The notes under the pieces: generated by a model | What the model saw: only the letters and a program-made list of their open reading frames with translations | What the model was told of the DNA's origin: nothing | Databases searched by the model: none | Program-made: the position numbers and the translations under genes | Source: an uncultured Collinsella sp. | Lineage (GTDB): Bacteria > Actinomycetota > Coriobacteriia > Coriobacteriales > Coriobacteriaceae | Assembly: GCA_902470365.1 (NCBI GenBank) | Contig: CABRFZ010000006.1 | Coordinates: forward strand, 1-64,000 | Direction of reading: 5' to 3' | Length of the DNA stretch: 64,000 nucleotides | Part shown: positions 30,454 through 39,507 of the stretch, in pieces | Layout: every line of letters starts with the position of its first letter | How positions within the stretch are numbered: position 1 is the stretch's first letter

Positions 30454-32642
30454 TCGATGCGCCCGACCACGCCGTAGAGGAGCGGGGCGATCGTTCGGCA
30501 TGGGTAGGGCTCATTGCCGCCCTGTTGGGGATAGCGCTCTCGGTTGTTGCCGGCATGATGAGCTACGGTTACACGACAGCCCAAGCCGAGCAGCGCTTTG
30601 CCGACGTTGTCGATTACGTGGCGACCCAGAGCCTTTCCTACGATGCGTTCAATAGCGCCTATACGACCAAAAACCTGATTCGCGTTATGGAGATCGCCGG
30701 AGAGGTGGCGCGCGATATGGAGCGCGACAGCTCGGTGGATAACGCCGCGCTCGAGCAATATGCTGACCAGTTCAACGTGAGCGCGCTGATCGTGACGGAC
30801 GCATCGGGCAACCTGGTGTCCGAGTCCTCGACGGATAACGTGGGTTACGAGTCGCTTGCTGCATATCTCAAAGAAGCGCCCGTGCTGGAGGTGGCAACCT
30901 ATCCGCTTAAGTCCTATACCACTCGTATTACGCTTGCGGATGATTCGGTTGCAGACATTGGCTGTGTGACCCGGCAAGATGGCGAGGGTATCGTTATCGC
31001 GGTAAGGCATCAGAGCGCGAAGGCGGTTGCAAGCAATACGCTCAAACTGCAGAGTCTGCTCGAAGGCTATGAGACCATCGATAGCGGCAATATCGTGATC
31101 GAAAACGATGGCAAGGTCGTTGCGACCAACGCCGTTGAACCCACCATCTTGGGCGTGTTCGACCTGCCTGCGACGGACGCCATCATTGTCGACGAAATTA
31201 AGGATCGATGCCTGCCCGGCAAAGTCCGACTGGTCAACGTCAACGGCGAGTGGTATTTGGGCACATACGGCAAAGCGCAAAAATTCTACGTGTACACCTA
31301 TGCCTCGGCGCGGCGCTACTTTGAGGTCGTCGCCGCTGTTGCTGCCGGCGTGCTGGTGCTCTACAGCGGTGTTATAGCCGTTGTTGTGATGGCGCGTCGC
31401 CGCGCTGATCGTCGACGTTTGACGGACTTGCTGCAGCAGGAGCGCGACTATGGCGACAGGCTAGCAAAGGCGGCACGTGAGGCCTCGTCTGCCAACTCGG
31501 CAAAGACGGAATTTTTGCGTCGCATGAGCCACGATCTGCGCACGCCCATCAACGGCATTCGCGGTATGGTTGAGGTCGGCGATGCCAATGCGGATGATCT
31601 GCAAAAGCAGACCGAGTGCCGCTCAAAGATCTGGACGGCATCGGGACTGCTGCTCGACCTTGCCAACGAGGCCCTGGATATGAGTCGCCTGGAGAGCGGG
31701 CAGGTCGATCTGGAGCTTGTTCCCACGAACTTGGCGACCCTCAACCATGAGGTGCGCGATATTCTGGAGCGCCAGGCCGAGGAGCGTCTGGTGACAATTA
31801 TCTGCGACCAGCAGACGCTTGATCACCCCTATGCGCGGGTGAGCGTGACGCACCTCAAGCGTTTGTTGCTCAATATTGCCGGCAATGCCGTCAAGTATAA
31901 CCGCCAGGGCGGCTATGTTCGCCTGGTGTGCCGCGAGGTGGAGCCAGCGGATGGCGTCCCCGTCTATGAATACACGATCGCCGACAACGGTATTGGCATG
32001 AGCGAGGAGTTCCAACAGCACCTCTACGAGCCGTTTTGCCGCGAGGAGCAACAGGTGGAAGGTGCTTCATCGGGAACTGGCCTGGGTGCGCCTATCGCAA
32101 AACAGTTGGTTGAGCTTATGGGCGGAACCATGAGCTTTACGAGTATCTTGGGGCAGGGGACGACGTTTACCATCCGTCTGCCGTTTGAGAAGTGCAAGCG
32201 CTCCGAGATTCCTCGGGCAGTTCGTGTGGACGCGGGCGACAGCGATGCACTCCAGGGCTTGCGCGTTTTGCTCGTAGAGGATAACGACCTGAATGCCGAG
32301 ATCGCGCAGTTTACGCTCGCCCGCGCCGGTGCCGTCGTGACGCATGCTAAGGATGGTGAGTCTGCCGTCGAGATGTTTACCGCGAGCGCGCCGCACGAGT
32401 ACGACGTGGTGTTGATGGACATCATGATGCCCGGTATCGATGGCCTTGAGGCCACGCGTCGGATTCGAGCGCTCGATCGCGAGGATGCCGCGCTCACGCC
32501 GATTATCGCCGTGAGCGCCAACGCCTTTGCCGACGACCGTAGGCTTTCGCGCGAGGCGGGCATGAACGCGCACCTGAGCAAGCCTGTGAGCTCGCAGGAG
32601 CTCGTTGAGGCGCTTGCACACATAGCCGCCGACGCTTCATAA
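30450..32642 (+). CDS. Hybrid sensor histidine kinase with external sensing domain and receiver
   Basis: The 730-residue protein has a membrane helix at about 18-40, an external domain at about 42-285 and a second helix at about 288-312 (VVAAVAAGVLVLYSGVIAVV). HisKA has the phosphoacceptor in FLRRMSHDLRTPINGIRGM, and HATPase has NIAGNAVKYN, IADNGIGM and GTGLGAPIAKQL. The C-terminal receiver has LRVLLVEDNDLNAEIAQF, VVLMDIMMPGIDG, SANAF and LSKPV. No output domain is present, so the phosphate must pass to another protein. It is co-translated with the solute-binding lipoprotein before it. Confidence 0.92.
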   Translation: MIDAPDHAVEERGDRSAWVGLIAALLGIALSVVAGMMSYGYTTAQAEQRFADVVDYVATQSLSYDAFNSAYTTKNLIRVMEIAGEVARDMERDSSVDNAALEQYADQFNVSALIVTDASGNLVSESSTDNVGYESLAAYLKEAPVLEVATYPLKSYTTRITLADDSVADIGCVTRQDGEGIVIAVRHQSAKAVASNTLKLQSLLEGYETIDSGNIVIENDGKVVATNAVEPTILGVFDLPATDAIIVDEIKDRCLPGKVRLVNVNGEWYLGTYGKAQKFYVYTYASARRYFEVVAAVAAGVLVLYSGVIAVVVMARRRADRRRLTDLLQQERDYGDRLAKAAREASSANSAKTEFLRRMSHDLRTPINGIRGMVEVGDANADDLQKQTECRSKIWTASGLLLDLANEALDMSRLESGQVDLELVPTNLATLNHEVRDILERQAEERLVTIICDQQTLDHPYARVSVTHLKRLLLNIAGNAVKYNRQGGYVRLVCREVEPADGVPVYEYTIADNGIGMSEEFQQHLYEPFCREEQQVEGASSGTGLGAPIAKQLVELMGGTMSFTSILGQGTTFTIRLPFEKCKRSEIPRAVRVDAGDSDALQGLRVLLVEDNDLNAEIAQFTLARAGAVVTHAKDGESAVEMFTASAPHEYDVVLMDIMMPGIDGLEATRRIRALDREDAALTPIIAVSANAFADDRRLSREAGMNAHLSKPVSSQELVEALAHIAADAS

Positions 32643-32644
32643 GC

Positions 32645-32684
32645 ATATGGCTCGGTTCCAAGGTGGGTTGGAACCGAGCCATAT
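32645..32684. terminator. Bidirectional terminator between convergent genes
   Basis: ATATGGCTCGGTTCCAA pairs perfectly with TTGGAACCGAGCCATAT (17 bp, 6-nt loop). It starts 2 bp after the hybrid kinase stop and faces the PNPOx-like gene from the other side. Confidence 0.75.
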
Positions 32685-32711
32685 TGCTATTGATGAGGCC
32701 TGATGAGGGGC

Positions 32712-33191
32712 TTACTTTTCTTGAATCTGCTTACCGCAAAGATGCTCAATCGTAATCTCGTAGAGCTGGACGCCCTTAATGTCCTTGGCGATTTCCTCTT
32801 CGACTTCTTCGGCAGAAGGGTAGTACTTAAGCGCGAGCTGGCGAACTTTATCCTCGATAAACGCGGGAGTGTCATTTGCCAGGCGACAGCGGCCAAAGAC
32901 CACGGTACTCATAACGTAGGGAGCCCAGTCGCCGTCCTGGTGCCATTCGTTGCCGTAAACGGTAAAGCAGACCTTGTCATCGCGCTTAAGTGCGTCGACC
33001 TTGTGGCCAGCCTTGGCGCCATGGAAATAAATCTTGTCGTGCTCGGCGTCAAAGAAGTAGTTGACGGGAATGGCGTACGGGTAGCCATCGTCGCCGTTGA
33101 CGGCAAAGACGCCGCGCTTGCAGGTGGCGAGCAGTTTGCGCGCTTCCTCGTCGGTGATGGCGCGTTTCTTTCGACGTAAGGGCCTAAACAT
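32712..33191 (-). CDS. Pyridoxamine 5'-phosphate oxidase-family (NimA-like) flavin-binding protein
   Basis: The 159-residue split-barrel protein has the FMN-binding pattern FAVNGDDGYPYAIPVNYFFD, IYFHGAKAGHKVDALKRDDK and VCFTVYGNEWHQ. The length and short helices fit the NimA/PNPOx-like group, whose members reduce nitroimidazoles or other small molecules. The first residues are strongly basic (RPLRRKKR). It is a single gene between two large kinases; the substrate is unknown. Confidence 0.85.
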   Translation of the reverse strand: MFRPLRRKKRAITDEEARKLLATCKRGVFAVNGDDGYPYAIPVNYFFDAEHDKIYFHGAKAGHKVDALKRDDKVCFTVYGNEWHQDGDWAPYVMSTVVFGRCRLANDTPAFIEDKVRQLALKYYPSAEEVEEEIAKDIKGVQLYEITIEHLCGKQIQEK

Positions 33192-33231
33192 CGTTGGCTT
33201 CCTTTCTGGTCGTGCGTGGTTGCTGCAAAAA

Positions 33232-36042
33232 CTATAGCGAAACGGATCCGTTTTTCTTGATGCGGGCGAGTATGTTTTTGAGCTTGTTAAAGTCGATCGG
33301 TTTGGACAGATGAGCGTTCATGCCGGCAGCGTGTGCCGTCTGGGCGTCTTCGGCAAAGGCGTTGGCGGTGAGCGCGATGATGGGGATATCGGCCGCATCG
33401 ACCTTCTTGCTCAGACGAATCGCGCGGGTTGCCTCGTAGCCGTCCATGCCCGGCATCATAATGTCCATCAGGATCGCATCGAAGCTGCCGGCGGGATGCG
33501 ACAGGTACAGATCGACGACTTCGTTGCCGTTGGCGGCGCGGGTGACCACGACGCCTTCGGATTCCAGCAGTGCCTGGGCAATCTCGGCATTCAATTCGTT
33601 GTCTTCGGCGAGCAGCACGTTCATGTTGGCGAGCGAGCAGTCGAGTGCTCTCTCGACCGTATTCGCCCGCGCCTGGGGGTTCTTGTCGATATCGAGCGGA
33701 ATCTGGACGTTGAACGTACTCCCCACGCCAACCTCACTCGAAATCTCAATCGTACCGCCCATCAGTTCGATAAGCGACTTGACGATTGGCATACCCATGC
33801 CGGCTCCTTGGAACTTGCTGCGCGCATCGTCACCTTCTTGGGCAAACGGCTCATAGATATGCTTTAAAAACTCGGGAGCCATGCCAATGCCGGTATCCGA
33901 AACGCTAAAGCAAAAGAGCACGCGCCCGTTATCGAGTGGCTTGGTCTTTGAGCTAAAGGTGACGGAGCCGCCGCGTTTGTTGTACTTAATGCTATTGTCT
34001 AACAGGTTGATCATGATCTGTCGGATATGGGTGGGACTGCCGATCATGTATGGTCCCGTGGCGTACGGCAGACTATTGTCCTGCATGGTGATGCAGTTAT
34101 CGGATGCGCGGAGCTTGCACAGCACCAGCGTATCGTCACAGAGCTCTTTGAGGTTAAAAGGCACATGTTCCAGTGTTAGCTTGCGGTCTTCGATTTTGCC
34201 CATCTCGAGGATATCGTTGATCAGCGAGAGCAGGTGATTGGCGGCAACGCGCGCCTTGGCACGGCTCTCGCGGGCGACTTGCATGTCGCCTTCCTTCAAT
34301 TCCTCGATCTCGATAAGGCCCAGGATACCGTTGAGCGGCGTACGGATGTCGTGACTCATGCGCGTGAGGAATGCCGTCTTAGCGGCGTTGGCAGCATCGG
34401 CTTTTTTGCGCTCGGTTCGAGCGCGCACGAGCGCCCAGATGAGCAGGACGATGCCGACCGACAACATACCGATGAGGGTAGCTGCAATGGCGGTGCGGTT
34501 GCGATAAAGGAATTGAAGCGTGTTGGATTCCTGGGCCGTGTACGACGTGGAGGAGAAATTGCTTGCGGAGAGCGATTCTCCGGCATTGATGATGCCCTTG
34601 TTGATGATTCCCAACAGCTCGGGTTTTCCGCGCGAAATCCAGCACGAGAGCTCACAGGTGTCAGGGAGCTCGGTCGTCTCGCAGTCCTCGAGATCGTAAC
34701 GGTCACCGATGGTTTTTACGCGTGAACTGGGAGCGACGATGCAGTGCGCCGTTCCCTTCCTGAGGGCGTCGAACGCTTCATCGTCGGATTGGTATTCGGT
34801 TACGGTCGCTGTGGGGAACAGACTTTCAAGTGCATTTTTGTTGACAAACGATGATTTGGTACAGGCGATGTTCTGAAGGTTTTTGTTCAGGTTGCTGCCG
34901 GTGTGGATAGCGGTGAGGGATATGGTTCCCAACGATACCGACTGCACAACGCCTGTTTGCTCGGCAAACCAGTAATCTCGGTATACCGGCAGCGCAACGT
35001 CTATGCTTTCCTTTGACAGGGCCTTTGACATCATCTTGTAGCTATCAAAGGCGACGGTTTTGACCGTAATGCCAAATTTATCGTGTAGCGTCGTCGCAAG
35101 CGATGCGAGCGAGCCTTCCATTTCGCCGTCTTCGTTCTCGTTGCAGTAGGGGAGTTTGCCCGTAATGTAGCCGAGCGTGATGGTGTTGTCATTTGCTTTG
35201 AGCCAGGAACGTTCGGGTCCGTTGAGCGATGATGAGCCGCTGTTTTGGGTCGAGTAGTGAGATTTTACTTCGTCGTTATAGCGTGGGTTGACGCGGGCGA
35301 TTGCCGTCATGGCAGCATTGATGTCGTCCATCAGGTCGGGGCGGCTTTTGGGAACGGCAAAGTAGTAGTCGTTCGAACCAATGTAGAACATGGGGGAGGC
35401 ATTGGGCGACGAGATTGTGTCGTTCATGATGACGGCATCGACTTCGTCGTTTGCGAGCGCGTCAAAGAGATCGGATCCTCCGTCATACTCCTTGTATGTG
35501 CAGGCGATTCCTTCGCTGGCGAGCCATTGCTGGCCAACGAAGGTTTGCATGACGTCGGGGTTGCAACCGATAGTGAGACCCTGGAGTGCTTGAGGGTCAC
35601 CCTTTGCAAGGTCGTCACGGTCGGGCCTGGCGTAGATGTAGTAGCGCTCGGTGCCCTCGGGGTTCGAGGAAAAGAGCAGCTTTTGGGCACGTTCCTCGGA
35701 GTAGGAGATGTTGGGCATGAGGTCGATCTCGCCTGCCTCGAGCATGTCCATAAGCTCGGTGAAGGTGCCGGAGACGTATTCGTACCGCCAGCCGGACGTG
35801 TAGTACGACAGGGTCTGGAGGTACTCGTAACCCCATCCCGAGAGACGCTCGCCGGGGGTGCCGTCCTGGAAGCCCTCGTTGCTGACGAGCCAGCCGACGC
35901 GGACCGTCTTGACTTGCTGATCGGTATTGGCGGCATAGGCGGGGGCGGGCATGATGGTGCTCAGTACGACGAGCGCGGCAAGCGCGACGGCCAGGGTGCG
36001 ATATATAACTGAACGAAGGACAGTGGCAGCTCTCACATGCAA
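33232..36042 (-). CDS. Hybrid histidine kinase with two fused solute-binding domains
   Basis: The 936-residue protein begins with an export signal (residues 1-38, ending APAYAAN). Two tandem SBP_bac_3-like domains follow: about 45-270 (VKTVRVGWLVSNEGFQDG; GEIDLMPNISYSEERAQKLL) and about 285-510 (NTITLGYITGKLPYC; SIDVALPVYRDYW). Next is a membrane helix (TAIAATLIGMLSVGIVLLIW). HisKA is FLTRMSHDIRTPLNGILGLI, HATPase has NLLDNSIKYN and GAGMGMPIVKSL, and the receiver has NVLLAEDNELNAEIAQALLE, ILMDIMMPGMDG and LSKPI. This is an EvgS/BvgS-like layout lacking an output domain. It is convergent with the separate SBP plus kinase pair at 29584-32642, and the kinase halves are clearly related. Confidence 0.92.
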   Translation of the reverse strand: MHVRAATVLRSVIYRTLAVALAALVVLSTIMPAPAYAANTDQQVKTVRVGWLVSNEGFQDGTPGERLSGWGYEYLQTLSYYTSGWRYEYVSGTFTELMDMLEAGEIDLMPNISYSEERAQKLLFSSNPEGTERYYIYARPDRDDLAKGDPQALQGLTIGCNPDVMQTFVGQQWLASEGIACTYKEYDGGSDLFDALANDEVDAVIMNDTISSPNASPMFYIGSNDYYFAVPKSRPDLMDDINAAMTAIARVNPRYNDEVKSHYSTQNSGSSSLNGPERSWLKANDNTITLGYITGKLPYCNENEDGEMEGSLASLATTLHDKFGITVKTVAFDSYKMMSKALSKESIDVALPVYRDYWFAEQTGVVQSVSLGTISLTAIHTGSNLNKNLQNIACTKSSFVNKNALESLFPTATVTEYQSDDEAFDALRKGTAHCIVAPSSRVKTIGDRYDLEDCETTELPDTCELSCWISRGKPELLGIINKGIINAGESLSASNFSSTSYTAQESNTLQFLYRNRTAIAATLIGMLSVGIVLLIWALVRARTERKKADAANAAKTAFLTRMSHDIRTPLNGILGLIEIEELKEGDMQVARESRAKARVAANHLLSLINDILEMGKIEDRKLTLEHVPFNLKELCDDTLVLCKLRASDNCITMQDNSLPYATGPYMIGSPTHIRQIMINLLDNSIKYNKRGGSVTFSSKTKPLDNGRVLFCFSVSDTGIGMAPEFLKHIYEPFAQEGDDARSKFQGAGMGMPIVKSLIELMGGTIEISSEVGVGSTFNVQIPLDIDKNPQARANTVERALDCSLANMNVLLAEDNELNAEIAQALLESEGVVVTRAANGNEVVDLYLSHPAGSFDAILMDIMMPGMDGYEATRAIRLSKKVDAADIPIIALTANAFAEDAQTAHAAGMNAHLSKPIDFNKLKNILARIKKNGSVSL

Positions 36043-36128
36043 TCCTAACGAATCGAGACATTACCGCATAAGGATACCAGCTCAGCCTGCCCAGCCGGCA
36101 GCTGCACCGCTAAACGGTCCCGCCCGGC

Positions 36129-36223
36129 AGTCATCGGGGGCGTTCTTAAACGACTAGTCATTGGGGACGTTCTTGTTTGACTAGTCATTTAAGAACGTTC
36201 CCAATGACTAGTTCCCAATGACT
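36129..36223. repeat. Dispersed palindrome, ACTAGTCATT family (copy 2, best preserved)
   Basis: The arms 36153-36174 and 36191-36212 are inverted 22-bp copies with one mismatch, with further partial units on both sides (GTCATCGGGGGCGTTCTT; CCCAATGACTAGT). The arm AAGAACGTTCCCAATGAC resembles the site where the IS110 element is inserted. Confidence 0.85.
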
Positions 36224-36248
36224 AGTTTCGTTTGCGGGGGAGGCGTGG

Positions 36249-36254
36249 GACAAT
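36249..36254 (+). promoter_or_regulatory. -10-like GACAAT before the ion channel gene
   Basis: The stretch GGGGGAGGCGTGGGACAATA is nearly identical to the region before the rlmA gene (52226-52245), and both lie just after an ACTAGTCATT repeat. It is 40 nt before ATG 36295. Confidence 0.5.
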
Positions 36255-36294
36255 ACCGAGCGAACGAGATTGGGCGTCTGGGAAAGGGGTCGCG

Positions 36295-36720
36295 ATGAAC
36301 AGGTTGAGGACGCTTGCCGATGTGCTGCGACAGGCTGGCTTTGCGCGCATCACGGGCCTGTTTCTAATCTTTTACCTGCTGTGCTCGACGGCCGTCTGGC
36401 TGTCCGAGCCCACGACCCTCACGTTTGGCGATGGCCTGTGGTTTAGCTTTGAGACGGTCTCGACCATCGGCTTTGGTGACATTCCGGCCGAGACACCGGT
36501 TGCCCGCGCCATTACCGTCATTCTGAGCGTCATCAGCATCTTCTACATCGCCATGCTCACGGGCGTGGCGGTGAACTACTGCAATACGCTTATCAAGATG
36601 CGTCAAAAGGACACCATGGCACGCTTTATGGATGATCTGGAGCATTTGGAAGAGCTCGATCGCGACGAGCTTGCCGATCTTTCACGTCGCGTGCGCGAGT
36701 ATCGTCGACGCCAGCGCTAA
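36295..36720 (+). CDS. Small two-helix ion channel, K+-channel-like
   Basis: ATG 36295 is chosen (AAAGGGG upstream); the product is 141 residues. Two membrane helices (ITGLFLIFYLLCSTAVWLS; VARAITVILSVISIFYIAML) flank a pore helix and filter, FSFETVSTIGFGDIPAETPV. TIGFGD is the potassium selectivity signature. A cytoplasmic acidic-basic coiled tail follows. No regulatory RCK/TrkA domain is present in this protein. It probably forms tetramers that conduct K+. The LOG-family gene follows 34 bp later. Confidence 0.88.
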   Translation: MNRLRTLADVLRQAGFARITGLFLIFYLLCSTAVWLSEPTTLTFGDGLWFSFETVSTIGFGDIPAETPVARAITVILSVISIFYIAMLTGVAVNYCNTLIKMRQKDTMARFMDDLEHLEELDRDELADLSRRVREYRRRQR

Positions 36721-36754
36721 GACGAACGTCGCGCGCCACAACAGGGGGGCAAAT

Positions 36755-37288
36755 ATGAACATCACCGTGTACCTGGGTGCCAACACTGGCAATGACCCGG
36801 CGTTTCTGCCCGCGGTGCAGGAGCTGGGCAACTGGATTGGCGCCAATGGGCACGCGCTGGTATACGGCGGGTCCAAATCGGGCCTGATGGGTGCGCTCGC
36901 CGATAGCGTACTCGAGGCGGGTGGACACGTGACGGGTGTTGAGCCGAGCTTTTTTATCGAGGCCGAGTTTCAACACGACGGTATCGACGACCTTATCGTG
37001 ACGAGCGATATGGCGGAGCGCAAGGCCAAGATGATTGAGCTCGGCGATGCGTTCATCGCATTTCCGGGCGGTACGGGCACGCTCGAGGAGATTGCCGAGG
37101 TCATGTCCGCCGTGTCGTTGGGGCATCTGAGCGCGCCGTGCATTCTGTACAACCTGGATGGGTACTACAACGACCTCAAAGCCCTGCTCGGGCACATGAT
37201 TGATAAGGGGCTTTCGAGCTCGAGGCGCCAACTCGGCATCTACTTTGCCGACGATTTGCGCGAGATTGCCTCGATTATCAACGGATAA
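36755..37288 (+). CDS. LOG-family (TIGR00730) nucleotide 5'-monophosphate phosphoribohydrolase
   Basis: ATG 36755 follows AGGGGGGC. The 177-residue Rossmann protein has the family motifs YGGSKSGLMGALADSVLEAG and FPGGTGTLEEIAEVM (PGGxGTxxE), with catalytic Arg and Glu nearby (MAERKAKMIELGDAFIAFPG). LOG proteins hydrolyse N6-substituted AMP or other NMPs to base plus ribose phosphate. In bacteria this is probably nucleotide clean-up. It is likely co-transcribed with the ion channel gene before it. Confidence 0.9.
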   Translation: MNITVYLGANTGNDPAFLPAVQELGNWIGANGHALVYGGSKSGLMGALADSVLEAGGHVTGVEPSFFIEAEFQHDGIDDLIVTSDMAERKAKMIELGDAFIAFPGGTGTLEEIAEVMSAVSLGHLSAPCILYNLDGYYNDLKALLGHMIDKGLSSSRRQLGIYFADDLREIASIING

Positions 37289-37368
37289 GTCTTGAGCCTG
37301 CCCCACTATGACTCCCAATGGTGCCGTTTGCGGCGCAGATGGTTGGCTCGTTCGGACAACGCTCGCTC

Positions 37369-37374
37369 TACAAT
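37369..37374 (+). promoter_or_regulatory. -10-like TACAAT before the ClC channel gene
   Basis: The context CTCTACAATAAAACG is 39 nt before ATG 37414. No strong -35 is evident. Confidence 0.45.
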
Positions 37375-37413
37375 AAAACGTATCTATGTCGACTTTGACC
37401 GCGGGAGGACCCG

Positions 37414-38718
37414 ATGGATAACCTTGCCAAACCCACGAACCGAGCGCTGTTTTTGGTCAGCGTTGCCGTGACCGGTGCACTCGCGGGTGCCGCAGTCTGG
37501 CTATTCTTCTTTGCGATGGAGCACGGCATTGATTATTTGTGGACCGAGGTCCCGCATAAGCTGGGTGTCTCTTCGCCCGAACTCGCCAGCGGCCCGTTTG
37601 GCTTTTTGCCGTACCCGTTTTTCGTTTGCCTGTTGGGCGGCTTGGTGATTGGCCTGTACGAAAAGATGGCGGGCATCAAGACCGATGACCTCAACCAGGT
37701 GATGGCAAAGGTTAAGCAAGACGGGCGCTACCCGTACGACAACCTGGGCAAGCTTTCGCTCGCGGCATTGCTGCCGCTGCTGTTTGGTGGAAGTATTGGA
37801 CCGGAGGCCGGTCTGACCGGCGTTATCGCAGGTCTGTGCAGCTGGGTCGGCGATCGTATGCGTCGCTTTGGCGCCGAGTTTAGGGAGCTCACGCTGCTGG
37901 GCACTCAGGCTGCCCTGACGGCGCTCTTTACCGCGCCCGTCTTTGGTTTTGTGGCACCGCTCGCTGGTAGCGCCGACGGCCAGGGCGAAGACGCCGACGA
38001 TGAGTCCGTGTCCGACGAGGTCACCATCAAGCTGCCCAAGGCGCAAAAGACCGTGGTCTACGGCATTGCGATTGCCGGCGGTCTGGGCACCTACCTGCTG
38101 CTTGGCCAGCTTGTGGGCGGCGGCATGGGTATGCCGAGGTTTGAGTCCGCCGAGGTGGGCAACCTGGAGCTTACCTGGCTCATTCCTCTGTCGCTGATCG
38201 GAACAATCTGCGGCTGGCTGTACTTTGTCTCTGAGCACGCGAGCGAAGTGCTTGCCCACGCAATAGGGGAGCACCCCATCGCTAAGGCCATGCTGGCCGG
38301 TCTGGTACTTGCCGCCTGCGGTACGGCTCTGCCCTTCACCATGTTTGCCGGCGAGACGCAGGCCGACGTGCTCATGAAAACCTATCTGACCATTCCCGCC
38401 GGCGTGCTTATTGTGACCGGTCTTGTTAAGGCCATGCTGACGCCCGCCCTCATCAACCTTGGTTGGCGTGGCGGCCACTTCTTCCCGGTTATCTTCTCGG
38501 GTGTGAGCCTGGGCTATGGCCTTGCCATCCTCACCGGCGCCGATCCGGTCTTTTGCGTCGCTGTCTGCACGGCATCGACGATGGGCGCCGTCATGCGCCA
38601 GCCCATCATGGTCGTGGGCCTGCTGCTCATGTGCTTCCCGCTCAAAGGCATCGTCTGTATGATCATCGCTGCCGCCATCGCCGCCGGCATTCCGCTGCCC
38701 AAGCCGCTGCGCAAGTAG
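37414..38718 (+). CDS. ClC-family chloride channel/antiporter
   Basis: The 434-residue protein has about ten membrane helices. ClC ion-path motifs are GGSIGPEAGLTG (corresponding to GxxxGPE at helix E) and GWRGGHFFPVIFSG (the GxFxP-type segment at helix N). An acidic cytoplasmic insert lies near residues 190-205 (DGQGEDADDESVSDEV). The glutamate in GPEAG suggests Cl-/H+ or F-/H+ exchange rather than a simple channel, but the ion cannot be decided. GGAGG lies before the start. Confidence 0.9.
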   Translation: MDNLAKPTNRALFLVSVAVTGALAGAAVWLFFFAMEHGIDYLWTEVPHKLGVSSPELASGPFGFLPYPFFVCLLGGLVIGLYEKMAGIKTDDLNQVMAKVKQDGRYPYDNLGKLSLAALLPLLFGGSIGPEAGLTGVIAGLCSWVGDRMRRFGAEFRELTLLGTQAALTALFTAPVFGFVAPLAGSADGQGEDADDESVSDEVTIKLPKAQKTVVYGIAIAGGLGTYLLLGQLVGGGMGMPRFESAEVGNLELTWLIPLSLIGTICGWLYFVSEHASEVLAHAIGEHPIAKAMLAGLVLAACGTALPFTMFAGETQADVLMKTYLTIPAGVLIVTGLVKAMLTPALINLGWRGGHFFPVIFSGVSLGYGLAILTGADPVFCVAVCTASTMGAVMRQPIMVVGLLLMCFPLKGIVCMIIAAAIAAGIPLPKPLRK

Positions 38719-38808
38719 TACGGTGGCTCACGCTGGGGATATGCCATTTGTCACGGATTTACGGGGAGGGGCGGCGATCGCGTCCTTCGTGGATTGAGAC
38801 ACGCGTGG

Positions 38809-39507
38809 CTACAGATCGCGTACTCGATAAACCTTGGTGCTGACGGTGCAGCTGATTGCACATAGCGCGAGGGCAAGTACGGCGATGCCTGCACACAGAC
38901 AGCTAAGAACGGCAGGATCGGGATTCGCCCCGGCAATCGACATGAGCCAGTTGCTGATGGGGTTGGAGGAACTCAGCATTGCCATGGTGCCGCAGCCAGA
39001 CAGGGCAAACAGGCCAAGGGATAGGCGCAGCGCCTCCATGTGTCCAAATCGGAAGAACAGCGGCTGTGTCAAGAATACCATCATGAGGGAGATGAGCATC
39101 GATGCCGCCGAGGCGGTTGCGATTTCAAAGATCGTCTGGCATGTCGAAGGGATGCCCATGGGGTCGAAGAGCGGAAGGGCGAGGATGTTCAGAAGCGTAG
39201 CCGCGCATGCCATGACGACCGAGAAGACAACGATGCACAGGTAGCGTGCGCAAATAATGTCTTTGCGCGAGAAGGGCAACGTTGCTCGATAACGCTCCCA
39301 GCCGTTTTGGTTATCGTAGCCAGCTAGCGAGTTCATGATTATGATGGGCGACATGGCACTGACGGCGCAGGCGCCGGCGCTCATGCCGGAATCGCCATCT
39401 GACGCGTTGGCAAGGGTCAGCACGACAAAGATGAACAGGCCGACGCCCGCGATGCTCGGGATGAGCGTGCGAACGATGGCGAGCTCGGACATAAAGGCGC
39501 GTTTCAT
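38809..39507 (-). CDS. ABC-2 type membrane permease (unknown substrate)
   Basis: The 232-residue protein has about six hydrophobic segments (LIPSIAGVGLFIFVVLTLA; LCIVVFSVVMACAATLLNIL; ISLMMVFLTQPLFFRFG; LCAGIAVLALALCAISC). A cytoplasmic loop carries NSLAGYDNQNGWERYRATLP and FSRKDIICARYL, typical of ABC-2 permeases of the YtrC/YhcI-like group. It overlaps the ATPase gene by 4 bp. With the GntR gene it makes a YtrA-type exporter operon, perhaps for cell-envelope stress or antimicrobial peptides (inference). Confidence 0.85.
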   Translation of the reverse strand: MKRAFMSELAIVRTLIPSIAGVGLFIFVVLTLANASDGDSGMSAGACAVSAMSPIIIMNSLAGYDNQNGWERYRATLPFSRKDIICARYLCIVVFSVVMACAATLLNILALPLFDPMGIPSTCQTIFEIATASAASMLISLMMVFLTQPLFFRFGHMEALRLSLGLFALSGCGTMAMLSSSNPISNWLMSIAGANPDPAVLSCLCAGIAVLALALCAISCTVSTKVYRVRDL

